From Lutibacter sp. A64 (GTDB taxonomy: Bacteria > Bacteroidota > Bacteroidia > Flavobacteriales > Flavobacteriaceae): a DNA stretch of 64,000 nucleotides. The position numbers and the translations under genes were made by a program. Positions 1 through 7,864 of this stretch are shown in pieces. How positions within the stretch are numbered: the stretch's first letter is position 1; each line of letters opens with the position of its first letter. The stretch spans positions 2,932,001 through 2,996,000 of the forward strand of contig NZ_CP092487.1 of assembly GCF_022429565.1 (NCBI RefSeq). The letters are read 5' to 3'. The notes below the pieces were generated by a model that saw only the letters and a program-made list of their open reading frames with translations, had not been told where the DNA came from and ran no database searches.

Positions 1-870
1 GGTCCTGAAATTATTCATAAACAAGCACTTTCATTTATAGAAAAAAATAAGGATACTACTTTTTTTATGTATTATCCAACTATAATTCCGCATGCAGAAC
101 TTGTTGCTCCTGAAGTTTATATGGAAAAGTTTAGAGGTAAGTTTTTACCTGAAAAAAAATATAAGGGTAAAGATTTTGGCGATAAAAATTATAAAATGGG
201 AGGTTATGCTTCTCAAGATGAGCCACGTACGGCTTTTGCAGCAATGGTTCATCTTTTAGATTTACATGTTGGTGAGATAAGAAAAAAAATTGAAGACCTT
301 GGTATTGCAGATAATACCATAATAATATTTACTTCAGATAATGGACCTCATAAAGAAGGTGGAGCCGACCCAGAATATTTTAATAGTAATGGTGATTTAA
401 AAGGTTTTAAACGTGATTTGTATGAAGGTGGTATTCGTGTTCCAATGATTGCGAATTGGCCAGGTAAAATTAAGCCAAATTCTACATCAAACCATATCTC
501 AGCATTTTGGGATTTTTTACCAACAGCTTGTGAAATTGCACAAGTTAATACACCTGAAAATATTGATGGTATTTCATTTTTACCAGAATTATTAGAAAAA
601 GAACAAGAAAGCCATGATTATTTATATTGGGAATTTTTAGAACGTGGAGGTAGACAGGCAGTTAGGTTAGGTAATTGGAAAGGTGTTCGATTAAAAATGA
701 GCGATAATCCAAATGCATCAATAGAGCTTTACGATTTAGCAAATGATATTGGAGAAGCACACAATATTGCAAATGAAAACCCAGAAATTGTTAAAAAGAT
801 TTCTGAAATTATGGAAAAAGAACACACCTATTCTAAAGAGTATAGCTTTAAGTTTGAAAAGAATAAGTAG
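1..870 (+). CDS. Type I (S1) sulfatase, 5' end outside window
   Basis: The frame is open from base 1, so only the last 289 residues are visible. The half with the Cys/Ser that matures to formylglycine lies upstream. What remains shows the S1 sulfatase fold: a TSDNG metal-site motif encoded at 331-345, then EGGIRVPMI, and a C-terminal part (RLGNWKGVRL) usual in the family. Such enzymes hydrolyse sulfate esters, often on polysaccharides, in the periplasm of marine Bacteroidota. The substrate cannot be assigned from this part. A strong terminator follows, so it is not transcribed with the next gene. It does lie next to a second sulfatase-like gene (3346-4782). Confidence 0.9.
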   Translation, partial: GPEIIHKQALSFIEKNKDTTFFMYYPTIIPHAELVAPEVYMEKFRGKFLPEKKYKGKDFGDKNYKMGGYASQDEPRTAFAAMVHLLDLHVGEIRKKIEDLGIADNTIIIFTSDNGPHKEGGADPEYFNSNGDLKGFKRDLYEGGIRVPMIANWPGKIKPNSTSNHISAFWDFLPTACEIAQVNTPENIDGISFLPELLEKEQESHDYLYWEFLERGGRQAVRLGNWKGVRLKMSDNPNASIELYDLANDIGEAHNIANENPEIVKKISEIMEKEHTYSKEYSFKFEKNK

Positions 871-934
871 TTTTTAAAAGAGTATAAATAATTTTTTAAG
901 TAGTTTTATATCAGCTGTTTATACCTTACTTTTA

Positions 935-979
935 CCGAAAAACAATATTTAGCATTGGTATTGTTTTTCGGGTTTTTTT
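935..979 (+). terminator. Intrinsic terminator after sulfatase gene
   Basis: A perfect 13-bp stem (935-947 with 959-971, CCGAAAAACAATA arm) has an 11-nt loop and is followed by a T run at 973-979. It separates the sulfatase gene from the AraC regulator gene. Confidence 0.85.
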
Positions 980-1089
980 AGTTATAATCTCTTTTAAGAT
1001 TAATATAACTATTTTAGTTTAAAAAAATTGTAGAATAGAATTTTTGTTAAGTTTAAATTTTTAGATATAAGTATAACCTATTAAAGCTT

Positions 1090-1097
1090 TAAGTTTG
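1090..1097 (+). promoter_or_regulatory. -7 promoter box for the AraC-type regulator
   Basis: TAAGTTTG matches the Bacteroidota TAnnTTTG -7 box and lies 49 nt before the TTG start of the regulator. No clear -33 TTG is seen. The half-sites found before the four downstream units are absent here, so autoregulation through the same site is not supported. Confidence 0.5.
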
Positions 1098-1146
1098 TAT
1101 TAAACTAGAAATATTGTAATTTTAATTATTATTTTAAAACAATTAT

Positions 1147-2010
1147 TTGAAAAACATACCTAATATATCATTTAAAAGTTTAGAAAATAAAATTGATTTT
1201 GAGTTTCTAAATCTGTCTAAATTATTTAAAAGATTAGATACAATTAATGATCATGACCCAACGGAACCACATAGAATTTCTTTTTTTGCGTTGCTTATTG
1301 TTACTAAAGGAACAGGTAAACATCAAATAGATTTAAATGAATATAATTTGTCTGAAGGAACTGTATTAAAAATTGCAAAAGGACAGGTTCATGCGTTTCA
1401 AAAAAACGCAAAATACAAAGGATTTTTAATATTATTTACAGAGAGTTTTGTACTTAATCACTTTTCAAAATCTTCAATAAATGTAATTTCACATTTATAC
1501 AATTACCATATAACTTCACCTATCTTTAACGATAAAACCGATAATGAATCTTTTCTAAATCAACTTATTGCAGAGCTTAATACCGAAAATGATTATGCTC
1601 AAAAAAATATTGTAGCTGCATTGTTAAATTTGTATTTATTAAGGTTAGAACGCAAATCAAATAACAATAAATTACAGAACAATAATTTTAATCTTTATAC
1701 TGTATTTATTCAATTTAAAAATTATGTAGAAGTTAATTATACAACTACAAGAAACGTAAAAGATTACGCTAAAATGTTATTTATTTCTACAAAATTTTTA
1801 AATCAAGTGGTAAAAGAATTTACATTAGATACTGCTAAAACGTTTATAGATAATTATGTAGTTTTAGAAATTAAAAGATCTATTGTAAGTAGTAATAATA
1901 GTTTTAAAGAAATTGCCTTTGAAAAAGGTTTTGATGAGGTTACCAATTTTACCAAATTTTTTAAAAAGCACACGGGTACAACTCCTAAACAGTTTAAAGC
2001 TAAGCTGTAA
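1147..2010 (+). CDS. AraC-family transcriptional regulator
   Basis: A 287-residue protein with AraC_binding-type cupin sheets at about residues 40-110 (includes FFALLIVTKGTGKHQID and VHAF) and a C-terminal double helix-turn-helix at about 195-285 ending in GTTPKQFK, the usual second-helix signature. The start is TTG; no in-frame ATG occurs before the middle of the protein and stops lie upstream. The effector is presumably a small molecule bound by the cupin. It is followed by four transcription units that share a paired 21-bp-spaced site, so it is the obvious candidate for their activator. That assignment is inference from proximity and site geometry. Confidence 0.9.
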   Translation: MKNIPNISFKSLENKIDFEFLNLSKLFKRLDTINDHDPTEPHRISFFALLIVTKGTGKHQIDLNEYNLSEGTVLKIAKGQVHAFQKNAKYKGFLILFTESFVLNHFSKSSINVISHLYNYHITSPIFNDKTDNESFLNQLIAELNTENDYAQKNIVAALLNLYLLRLERKSNNNKLQNNNFNLYTVFIQFKNYVEVNYTTTRNVKDYAKMLFISTKFLNQVVKEFTLDTAKTFIDNYVVLEIKRSIVSSNNSFKEIAFEKGFDEVTNFTKFFKKHTGTTPKQFKAKL

Positions 2011-2026
2011 TTTTTAATATTCGCAT

Positions 2027-2085
2027 ATTTACCATTATTTTATAAAGATTAACCTTTTCAACTATTAAGCATTAGTTCAACTTTG
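2027..2085 (+). promoter_or_regulatory. Paired activator site and -7 box, unit 1 (MoaF-like)
   Basis: Half-site 1 ATTTACC is at 2027-2033 and half-site 2 ATTAACC at 2048-2054 (21 bp start to start). A weak box CAACTTTG is at 2078-2085. The second half-site ends 31 bp before the end of the box. Two direct half-sites two helical turns apart, close to a poor promoter, are typical of AraC-type activation. The start codon of the MoaF-like gene is at 2110. Confidence 0.75.
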
Positions 2086-2109
2086 TGGCTAACTTTAAAT
2101 TCAAAAAAA

Positions 2110-2559
2110 ATGAAAATAAAATTAGTTATACTACTGTGTTTAATACTAGTAACAGGAGCAGTTAGTTTTGCACAAAATCAAATTTTTGAAGATAATAATT
2201 TTCAATTTGGACAACCTCAACACTTACTAGATGGCTACTCATTAAATTTTCAATATCAAAATGGTACTGGGTTGCATATGGAATTTAATAATGGCAAAGC
2301 ACAATACCAATGGGTTGCAGGACCGAATAAAGGAAAAGGAAATAAAGAAATTCCTTATCGTTCAAGTAAAATAGGTCACAATCTTTATTTAGTTAATTGG
2401 CACGAAGAAGGTTTAAAAGATTACTTAACAATTGTTTTTGATTTTAATAATATGATAATGCATAGCTCTATAATTGTCGGCTACCAAAATAATCCAGAAA
2501 GAACTTTAAAAACAGTGTTTTTAAGAGGTGTAATTGACCATTTAAAGAGTGTTAATTAA
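2110..2559 (+). CDS. Exported MoaF-like (calycin-type) protein
   Basis: The ATG at 2110 gives 149 residues starting with a classical signal peptide (hydrophobic core LVILLCLILVTGAV, ends SFAQ). An in-frame start at 2083 would put nine odd residues before it and is rejected. The mature part resembles the MoaF N-terminal family: GYSLNFQYQNG, YQWVAGPNKG, LYLVNWHE. The family is known from the Klebsiella monoamine regulon; despite the name, a molybdenum-cofactor role is doubtful. The signal peptide places it in the periplasm or outside. It is first in a two-gene unit with the methyltransferase and lies behind an AraC-type site. The biochemical function is unknown. Confidence 0.7.
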   Translation: MKIKLVILLCLILVTGAVSFAQNQIFEDNNFQFGQPQHLLDGYSLNFQYQNGTGLHMEFNNGKAQYQWVAGPNKGKGNKEIPYRSSKIGHNLYLVNWHEEGLKDYLTIVFDFNNMIMHSSIIVGYQNNPERTLKTVFLRGVIDHLKSVN

Positions 2560-2560
2560 T

Positions 2561-3190
2561 ATGTTAAATACACAATTTAATAAGATAGAGTCAACTTTAA
2601 ATCAATTATTTAACGAGTCTAAGAATGATCGTTATAAAATAATGAAAAGTTTAGCAAAAAGTGCTTTAAGATCTATTAAACCAATTGATTTTAAAGATGT
2701 TTATCTTTCAATTACAAAAAAACAAGGGATAGATTTGGTACAACTTGTTAAAGAAAATAATTTTAAAAATATAGTTGAGTTTGGAACTTCATTTGGAATA
2801 TCTACACTTTTTTTAGCGCAAGGTGTACTAGAAACAAAAGGGAAAATAATTACTACAGAATTATTGGAATCTAAAGCAAAAATAGCCATAGAAAACTTTA
2901 AAACTGCAGAAGTAAATAAGTTGATTGAAGTTAGAATTGGTGATGCTATGGAAACTTTAAAAGGTTATAATAAACCTATAGATTTATTGTTTTTAGATGG
3001 TTGGAAAGACTTGTATTTATCATTATTTTTAATGCTAGAATCTAATTTTAATAGCAATACTATTATTTATGTAGATAATGCAAATATGGAAGAATCACAA
3101 CTTTTTTTAAAAAAGATAAGCAAAAATACTGATTATTTTTTTACTTCAAAATATAAAGGTAAAGTGGTTTTAATTAAGAAAATACATTAA
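2561..3190 (+). CDS. Class I SAM-dependent methyltransferase
   Basis: The ATG at 2561 lies one base after the stop of the MoaF-like gene (a GTG at 2549 would overlap it). The product has 209 residues. The Rossmann glycine motif is VEFGTSFGISTLFLAQG at about residues 71-87. An acidic ligand for SAM ribose follows after a KGKIITTE strand, and DLLFLDGWKD at about 145 is motif III/IV. The pattern is that of small O-methyltransferase-like enzymes (Methyltransf_24). No signal peptide is seen, so it is cytoplasmic although co-transcribed with an exported protein. The substrate is unknown; the regulon context suggests a metabolite made or modified by the neighbouring enzymes. Confidence 0.8.
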   Translation: MLNTQFNKIESTLNQLFNESKNDRYKIMKSLAKSALRSIKPIDFKDVYLSITKKQGIDLVQLVKENNFKNIVEFGTSFGISTLFLAQGVLETKGKIITTELLESKAKIAIENFKTAEVNKLIEVRIGDAMETLKGYNKPIDLLFLDGWKDLYLSLFLMLESNFNSNTIIYVDNANMEESQLFLKKISKNTDYFFTSKYKGKVVLIKKIH

Positions 3191-3225
3191 CTAAGGGACA
3201 ATAATTATTAGTTAATAATTCACAT

Positions 3226-3284
3226 ATTTACCATTTTTAATAGAAGATTTACCTTTTAAATTATTGTAATAAATATCATTTTTG
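3226..3284 (+). promoter_or_regulatory. Paired activator site and -7 box, unit 2 (MBL enzyme)
   Basis: ATTTACC is at 3226-3232 and again at 3247-3253 (21 bp apart). The box CATTTTTG is at 3277-3284, ending 31 bp after half-site 2. The segment around the half-sites is identical over about 36 bp to the one at 4829-4864. Confidence 0.8.
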
Positions 3285-3345
3285 ACTAAAAAAAAAGCTT
3301 TTAAAAAAGCTGAAAGTTGGTAATTAGAATCGAAAATTAATAGAA

Positions 3346-4782
3346 ATGAAAATAAGAAAGAATAAAACGTTAAATATTTACGTATCAGTCAATAAAAAAT
3401 TTAATAGAGTTCTAAAATTTAGTATATTAATAATGGCAGTTATCATTTTGCAAGGATGTGAAAATACATCAGAAAAAAATATTACTCAAGAACAAAAATT
3501 AGAGCAAGAGCATCCAAATATTACTAAATTAAAAGGTCAAAGTACTGAATTTACTCCAGAAATTATCAAATTAAACGAAAATGTATATGTTGCCGTTGGT
3601 TATGATGGTTCAAATACATCAATGGTTATTGGTGAAGACGGAGTTGTAATTATTGATGCGCTTCGTGCACTAGGTGCTGCAGAAATTGTAGCAAATAAAT
3701 TTAGAGAAATAACTAGTAAACCTGTTAAGGCAGTAATTTATACACACGGACATGACGATCATACCGGTGGAACTTCTGCTTTTATAGGTGATAGTAAAAA
3801 TGTAAAAATTATTGCGAGAGCTGGATTTAAAGAGGAATTACAAGGTAAATCTCCTGTAGAACCTATTTTAAAAAAACGTAATGGACGACAGTTTGGACGC
3901 GATTTACCTGCTAAAGATATTATTAATAGAGGTGTTGCTCCTGGAAGTACGTCAAAAGATAGAGTTGGCAAGGGATATATTGAGCCAAATATTACACTTA
4001 ATGACTCTTTGTTTGTTAATTTAGCAGGTATAGATTTTCAACTTTTTGCAGCTAATGGAGAAACAAATGATGAACTTTTTGTTTGGATACCAAGCGAAGA
4101 ATCTTTGTTTACAGGAGATAATTATTACAAATCATTTCCTAACCTTTATGCAATTAGAGGTTCTCAATATAGAGATGTTAAATCTTGGGGAGAATCAATT
4201 CAAAAAATGAGCACTTTTCCAGTAGAACATATTATACCAGGGCATACACGCCCAGTATCTGGAAAAACAATTGCTTATAAAAATCTTAAAAATTATTCAA
4301 CAGCTATTTTAAGTGTTTACCAACAAACAATAGATGCTTTAAATAAAGGTTATACACTTCAGCAAACGGTAGAAAGCGTTAAATTGGCAGATTCTCTAAG
4401 AAATCAACCTAATTTACAAGAGTTTTATGGTTCAGTTTCCTGGGGAGTTCGTTCTATATTTCTTCATTATGTAGGTTGGTTTGATGGAAACCCAACAAAC
4501 CTTTATCCGTTATCTTCAGCAAAAGAAGCAAAGCATATAGTTGAACTTGCAGGTGGTAAAGAAAAAGTTTTAGAGCATTTAAATAATACGGTTAAAAATG
4601 GTGATTACCAATGGGGTTTACAATTAGCAGATTATCTACTTCAAACAGATTATAAAATAACAAAAATCACAGAAATTAAAATTCAATTGTTAAGAAGTAT
4701 AGCTGCACAACAAATAAATGCGCCTGCTAGAAATTATTACCTTTCTTATGCATACGAATTGGAAAAAAATAATGTAAAGTAG
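3346..4782 (+). CDS. Lipoprotein MBL-fold hydrolase, alkylsulfatase-like
   Basis: A 478-residue protein with a basic N terminus, hydrophobic segment and lipobox LQGC at residues 35-38, so probably a membrane-anchored periplasmic lipoprotein. The metallo-beta-lactamase zinc motif THGHDDH is at 133-139. Further metal ligands are expected in GETNDE and in PGHTRP. The second part contains the GVRSIFLHYVGWFDGNP signature of the alkyl-sulfatase dimerisation domain. Compared with SdsA1-type alkylsulfatases (about 650 residues) the C-terminal SCP2-like domain is missing. Hydrolysis of an alkyl sulfate ester is the family activity; the true substrate may differ. It is transcribed alone from an AraC-type promoter. 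Confidence 0.85.
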   Translation: MKIRKNKTLNIYVSVNKKFNRVLKFSILIMAVIILQGCENTSEKNITQEQKLEQEHPNITKLKGQSTEFTPEIIKLNENVYVAVGYDGSNTSMVIGEDGVVIIDALRALGAAEIVANKFREITSKPVKAVIYTHGHDDHTGGTSAFIGDSKNVKIIARAGFKEELQGKSPVEPILKKRNGRQFGRDLPAKDIINRGVAPGSTSKDRVGKGYIEPNITLNDSLFVNLAGIDFQLFAANGETNDELFVWIPSEESLFTGDNYYKSFPNLYAIRGSQYRDVKSWGESIQKMSTFPVEHIIPGHTRPVSGKTIAYKNLKNYSTAILSVYQQTIDALNKGYTLQQTVESVKLADSLRNQPNLQEFYGSVSWGVRSIFLHYVGWFDGNPTNLYPLSSAKEAKHIVELAGGKEKVLEHLNNTVKNGDYQWGLQLADYLLQTDYKITKITEIKIQLLRSIAAQQINAPARNYYLSYAYELEKNNVK

Positions 4783-4831
4783 CATTATGGTATCATAAAA
4801 ATTAAAGCATTATGTAATTTAAAATTCTCAT

Positions 4832-4890
4832 ATTTACCATTTTTAATAGAAGATTTACCTTTTACAGATTAGTTATAAATATGACTTTTG
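4832..4890 (+). promoter_or_regulatory. Paired activator site and -7 box, unit 3 (egt operon)
   Basis: ATTTACC is at 4832-4838 and 4853-4859 (21 bp apart). The box GACTTTTG is at 4883-4890 and ends 31 bp after half-site 2, the same geometry as at 2027, 3226 and 7776. The first gene starts at 4916. Confidence 0.8.
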
Positions 4891-4915
4891 AAAAAGTAAT
4901 AATTTAATTATAACT

Positions 4916-5644
4916 ATGAGTTTACTTGAAAATATATTAAAAAAGGTTGTTTTAGATAAAGCAATCATAGAAAAAAAAGAACAAATTTCAGCATTAGTTT
5001 ATAAAATTCGGCTTAAAAGCGAAAGTATAAAAACTGCAGAATTTACACCTGGTTATTTTTTAAGGTTAGGTATTGGAATTGGTAATGACACTATTTCTTT
5101 TAAAGATAAAGTTAGAAGTTATAGTGTTTGGAATATTAATAAAACAGAAGGGTACTTAGATATAGCTATTGCAACAGAAAGTAAAGGGATTGGGGCGCAA
5201 TGGGTTACAAACTGTAAAGAAGGAGATAGTGTGTATTTTAAATGGAAAAAAGGAAATTTTTTAGTAGATGAAACCGCAACAAGTTATTTAATGATTGGAG
5301 ATTTATCTGCCTTATCTCATTTATATATTTTAAATAGAAATTTATCAAAAAATAAACAAATAGAAAGCTTAATTTATAGTGAAAAAGCTACTAATCTATT
5401 TAAAGATATAGATAACTCTACACCATTTAACTTCTATAGCTTAGAACAGAATACTACTACCGAAATATTGAATTTAGTTAAAGATATTATACCTAAAATG
5501 AAGGGAAATAAAAAGGTTTATATTGCTGGCGATAGTAGAGTTTGTATTGCGCTAAATCAATACTTTAAAAAAGAATTAAATTGGAGTACCAAACAAATTA
5601 AAACCAAGCCATTTTGGAATCCAAATAAAAAAGGATTAGAATAA
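4916..5644 (+). CDS. Siderophore-interacting-protein-like FAD oxidoreductase
   Basis: A 242-residue cytosolic protein. The FAD-binding beta-barrel is recognised by a GYFLRLG strand and RSYSVWN (the RxYS/T flavin motif) at about residues 65-71. The NAD(P)H-binding part ends in KPFWNPNKKGLE, which resembles the closing YWxPGKxGLE motif of SIP/ViuB ferric reductases. It is the first gene of a tight operon with egtB (1-nt gap) and egtD. No siderophore genes are near. A redox role in the thiohistidine pathway, for instance supplying electrons or reducing a sulfoxide intermediate, is an inference from operon structure only. Confidence 0.75.
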   Translation: MSLLENILKKVVLDKAIIEKKEQISALVYKIRLKSESIKTAEFTPGYFLRLGIGIGNDTISFKDKVRSYSVWNINKTEGYLDIAIATESKGIGAQWVTNCKEGDSVYFKWKKGNFLVDETATSYLMIGDLSALSHLYILNRNLSKNKQIESLIYSEKATNLFKDIDNSTPFNFYSLEQNTTTEILNLVKDIIPKMKGNKKVYIAGDSRVCIALNQYFKKELNWSTKQIKTKPFWNPNKKGLE

Positions 5645-5645
5645 A

Positions 5646-6794
5646 ATGAATATAAATCAAAAATACAAACAAATACGGCAAGAAACGACTGAGTTTTGTA
5701 GTCATTTACATATTGAAGACTATGCCATACAGGTTGTTAAATTTGCTAGTCCACCAAAATGGCATTTGGCGCATACCACTTGGTTTTTTGAAACTTTTAT
5801 TTTGAAAAATTATATAGAAAATTATACCGAATTTAATTCTAATTTTAACTTTCTTTTTAATAGTTATTATAACAATGCTGGTGATAGAATTTTACAAGCT
5901 AACAGAGGTAATATGTCTAGACCAACTACTGATGAAATTTTTGAATATAGAGCATATGTAGATACTAAAATACAAGAATTTTTACAAAATGTTTCTGATA
6001 AAAAAATTATTGATTTAGTAACTCTTGGTCTAAATCACGAGCAGCAACATCAAGAATTATTAATTACTGATGTAAAATATATGTTTGGACACAATCCTAT
6101 TTTTCCTATGTTTAATAATAAATTTAATTTGGTAAAAGATAAAAATAAATCTTTCGAAAACATAAAAATAAAAGAGGGAGTTTATGAAATTGGACATAAA
6201 GGAAACGACTTTTGTTATGATAATGAATTGGGAGTTCACAAAGTTTATGTAGCAGATTTTGAAATAAATAATTACTTAGTTACCAATGGAGATTTTATAG
6301 ATTTTATAGAATCTGGTGCTTATGCCGATTTTAATCTTTGGTTAGATGAGGGGTGGACTTGGGTAAATATTAACAACATAAATTCACCAATGTATTGGCA
6401 TAAAATTAAAGGAGAATGGCATTATTATACTCTTGCAGGATTGCAAAAAGTAGATAAAAAAGCAATTTTAAGTCATATTAATTATTATGAAGCGAATGCT
6501 TTTGCCGAATGGAAAGGTATGCGATTACCTACTGAGTTTGAATGGGAAATTGCTTCTAAACAGTTAAATTGGGGAAAACGTTGGGAATGGACAAACAGTG
6601 CTTATTTACCATACCCAAATTTTAAAAAAGAAAATGGAGCGGTTGGAGAATACAATGGTAAATTTATGAGTAATAAAATTGTGTTAAAAGGAGCTTCAGT
6701 AGCAACTTCAAAAAAACATAGTAGGTCTACATATCGTAACTTTTTTGGACCAACAGAAAGATGGCAATATACAGGAATACGATTAGCTAAATAA
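5646..6794 (+). CDS. egtB: Ergothioneine-type sulfoxide synthase EgtB
   Basis: A 382-residue non-heme iron enzyme that joins hercynine to a cysteine-type thiol with O2. The N-terminal DinB-like domain carries the iron ligands: WHLAH with H43 and NHEQQH with H131 and H135. The C-terminal FGE-sulfatase-type domain shows MRLPTEFEWEIA, NGAVGEYNGKFM and a TYRNFFGPTERWQYTGIRLA ending, all standard for EgtB. No egtA (gamma-Glu-Cys ligase) or egtC (amidohydrolase) is adjacent, suggesting direct use of cysteine as in some other bacterial EgtB enzymes; this is inference. It lies between the flavin reductase gene and egtD. Confidence 0.93.
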   Translation: MNINQKYKQIRQETTEFCSHLHIEDYAIQVVKFASPPKWHLAHTTWFFETFILKNYIENYTEFNSNFNFLFNSYYNNAGDRILQANRGNMSRPTTDEIFEYRAYVDTKIQEFLQNVSDKKIIDLVTLGLNHEQQHQELLITDVKYMFGHNPIFPMFNNKFNLVKDKNKSFENIKIKEGVYEIGHKGNDFCYDNELGVHKVYVADFEINNYLVTNGDFIDFIESGAYADFNLWLDEGWTWVNINNINSPMYWHKIKGEWHYYTLAGLQKVDKKAILSHINYYEANAFAEWKGMRLPTEFEWEIASKQLNWGKRWEWTNSAYLPYPNFKKENGAVGEYNGKFMSNKIVLKGASVATSKKHSRSTYRNFFGPTERWQYTGIRLAK

Positions 6795-6796
6795 GT

Positions 6797-7759
6797 ATGA
6801 CTGAAATTTTTAAGAAAGAAATAAAAGAAGGTTTAGAAGCAAGTCCTAAAACGCTTCCATCTAAATACTTTTATGATAAAACGGGAGATGCACTATTTGT
6901 AGAAATAATGAATTTACCAGAATATTATTTAACACGAAGTGAGTTAGATATATTTAAAAATAAAACGCAACAATTAATAGATTCTTTTAACTTAAAAACA
7001 GATACATATTTTGAATTAATAGAACTTGGTGCAGGTGATGGATTAAAAACTAAAGAGCTACTAAAAGAACTAGATGCACAGAATTTTAAATTCGATTTTT
7101 TTCCTATTGATATTTCTAAAAACGCGTTAGATCTTCTAGAAAAAGATTTAAAAAAAGAGATTCCAAATTTATCTGTAAAAACCCAACAAGGTGATTATTT
7201 TGAAATTTTACATTCTTTAAAAAAGAGTAAAAACCCAAAAATAGTTCTTTTTTTAGGTTCTAATATTGGAAATATGACAGATGTACAGGCTTCAAAATTT
7301 ATTTACAATCTTAGTGAAAATTTACAAGAAGATGATAAATTGTTGTTAGGAGTTGATTTAATAAAACCTAAAGAAATTGTATTACCTGCATATAATGATA
7401 GCAAAGGAATTACAGCAAAATTTAATCTTAATTTATTGCATAGAATTAATCGAGAATTAAGAGGTAATTTTAATTTAAATAACTTTAAACACTTACCTGA
7501 ATATACTGATAAAGAAGGAATTGCAAAAAGTTTTATAATTAGTACAACAAATCAAACAGTAGAAATAAAAGCAATAAATAAATCTTTTAATTTTAGTGAA
7601 GGAGAAAAAATTCATACTGAAATTTCAAGAAAATATAACAATATTATTATTCAAGAAATTATTTCAAATACCAACTTTATAATTGATACTAAAATAATGG
7701 ATAGTAAAAAATACTTTGCAGATTATATTTTTACACGAACATCAAAATTTAAACACTAA
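6797..7759 (+). CDS. egtD: L-histidine N(alpha)-methyltransferase EgtD
   Basis: A 320-residue protein that trimethylates histidine to hercynine, the substrate of EgtB. Family marks are SPKTLPSKYFYDKTGDALF at the N terminus, PEYYLTRSE, the SAM site ELIELGAGDG at about residues 73-82, FPIDIS and VLFLGSNIGN. It starts 2 nt after the egtB stop, the last gene of the AraC-controlled three-gene unit. A PLP-type EgtE lyase, needed for the last step in mycobacteria, is not present in the window. Confidence 0.93.
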   Translation: MTEIFKKEIKEGLEASPKTLPSKYFYDKTGDALFVEIMNLPEYYLTRSELDIFKNKTQQLIDSFNLKTDTYFELIELGAGDGLKTKELLKELDAQNFKFDFFPIDISKNALDLLEKDLKKEIPNLSVKTQQGDYFEILHSLKKSKNPKIVLFLGSNIGNMTDVQASKFIYNLSENLQEDDKLLLGVDLIKPKEIVLPAYNDSKGITAKFNLNLLHRINRELRGNFNLNNFKHLPEYTDKEGIAKSFIISTTNQTVEIKAINKSFNFSEGEKIHTEISRKYNNIIIQEIISNTNFIIDTKIMDSKKYFADYIFTRTSKFKH

Positions 7760-7775
7760 AATAAAAGCAGCTCAT

Positions 7776-7834
7776 TTTCACCATTTTTTTACTAAGATGT
7801 ATCTATAAATTAATAAGTATCATTCGCACATTTG
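7776..7834 (+). promoter_or_regulatory. Degenerate paired activator site and -7 box, unit 4 (NmrA-like)
   Basis: TTTCACC is at 7776-7782 and ATGTATC at 7797-7803 (21 bp apart). The box CACATTTG is at 7827-7834, ending 31 bp after half-site 2. The half-sites are weaker than in the other three units, but spacing and the CCATTTTT and AAGAT context are kept. Confidence 0.6.
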
Positions 7835-7864
7835 TAACTATAAAATAACATTTAATAAAATAGT

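Noticed and set aside
1060..1097. Copy of the AraC-type paired site before the regulator gene itself
   Set aside because: Looked for at the 31-bp position before TAAGTTTG; no ATTTACC-like half-sites are present, so autoregulation by this site is not claimed.
2083..2109. Upstream start for the MoaF-like protein
   Set aside because: It would put nine residues before a good signal peptide and lies at the expected transcription start.
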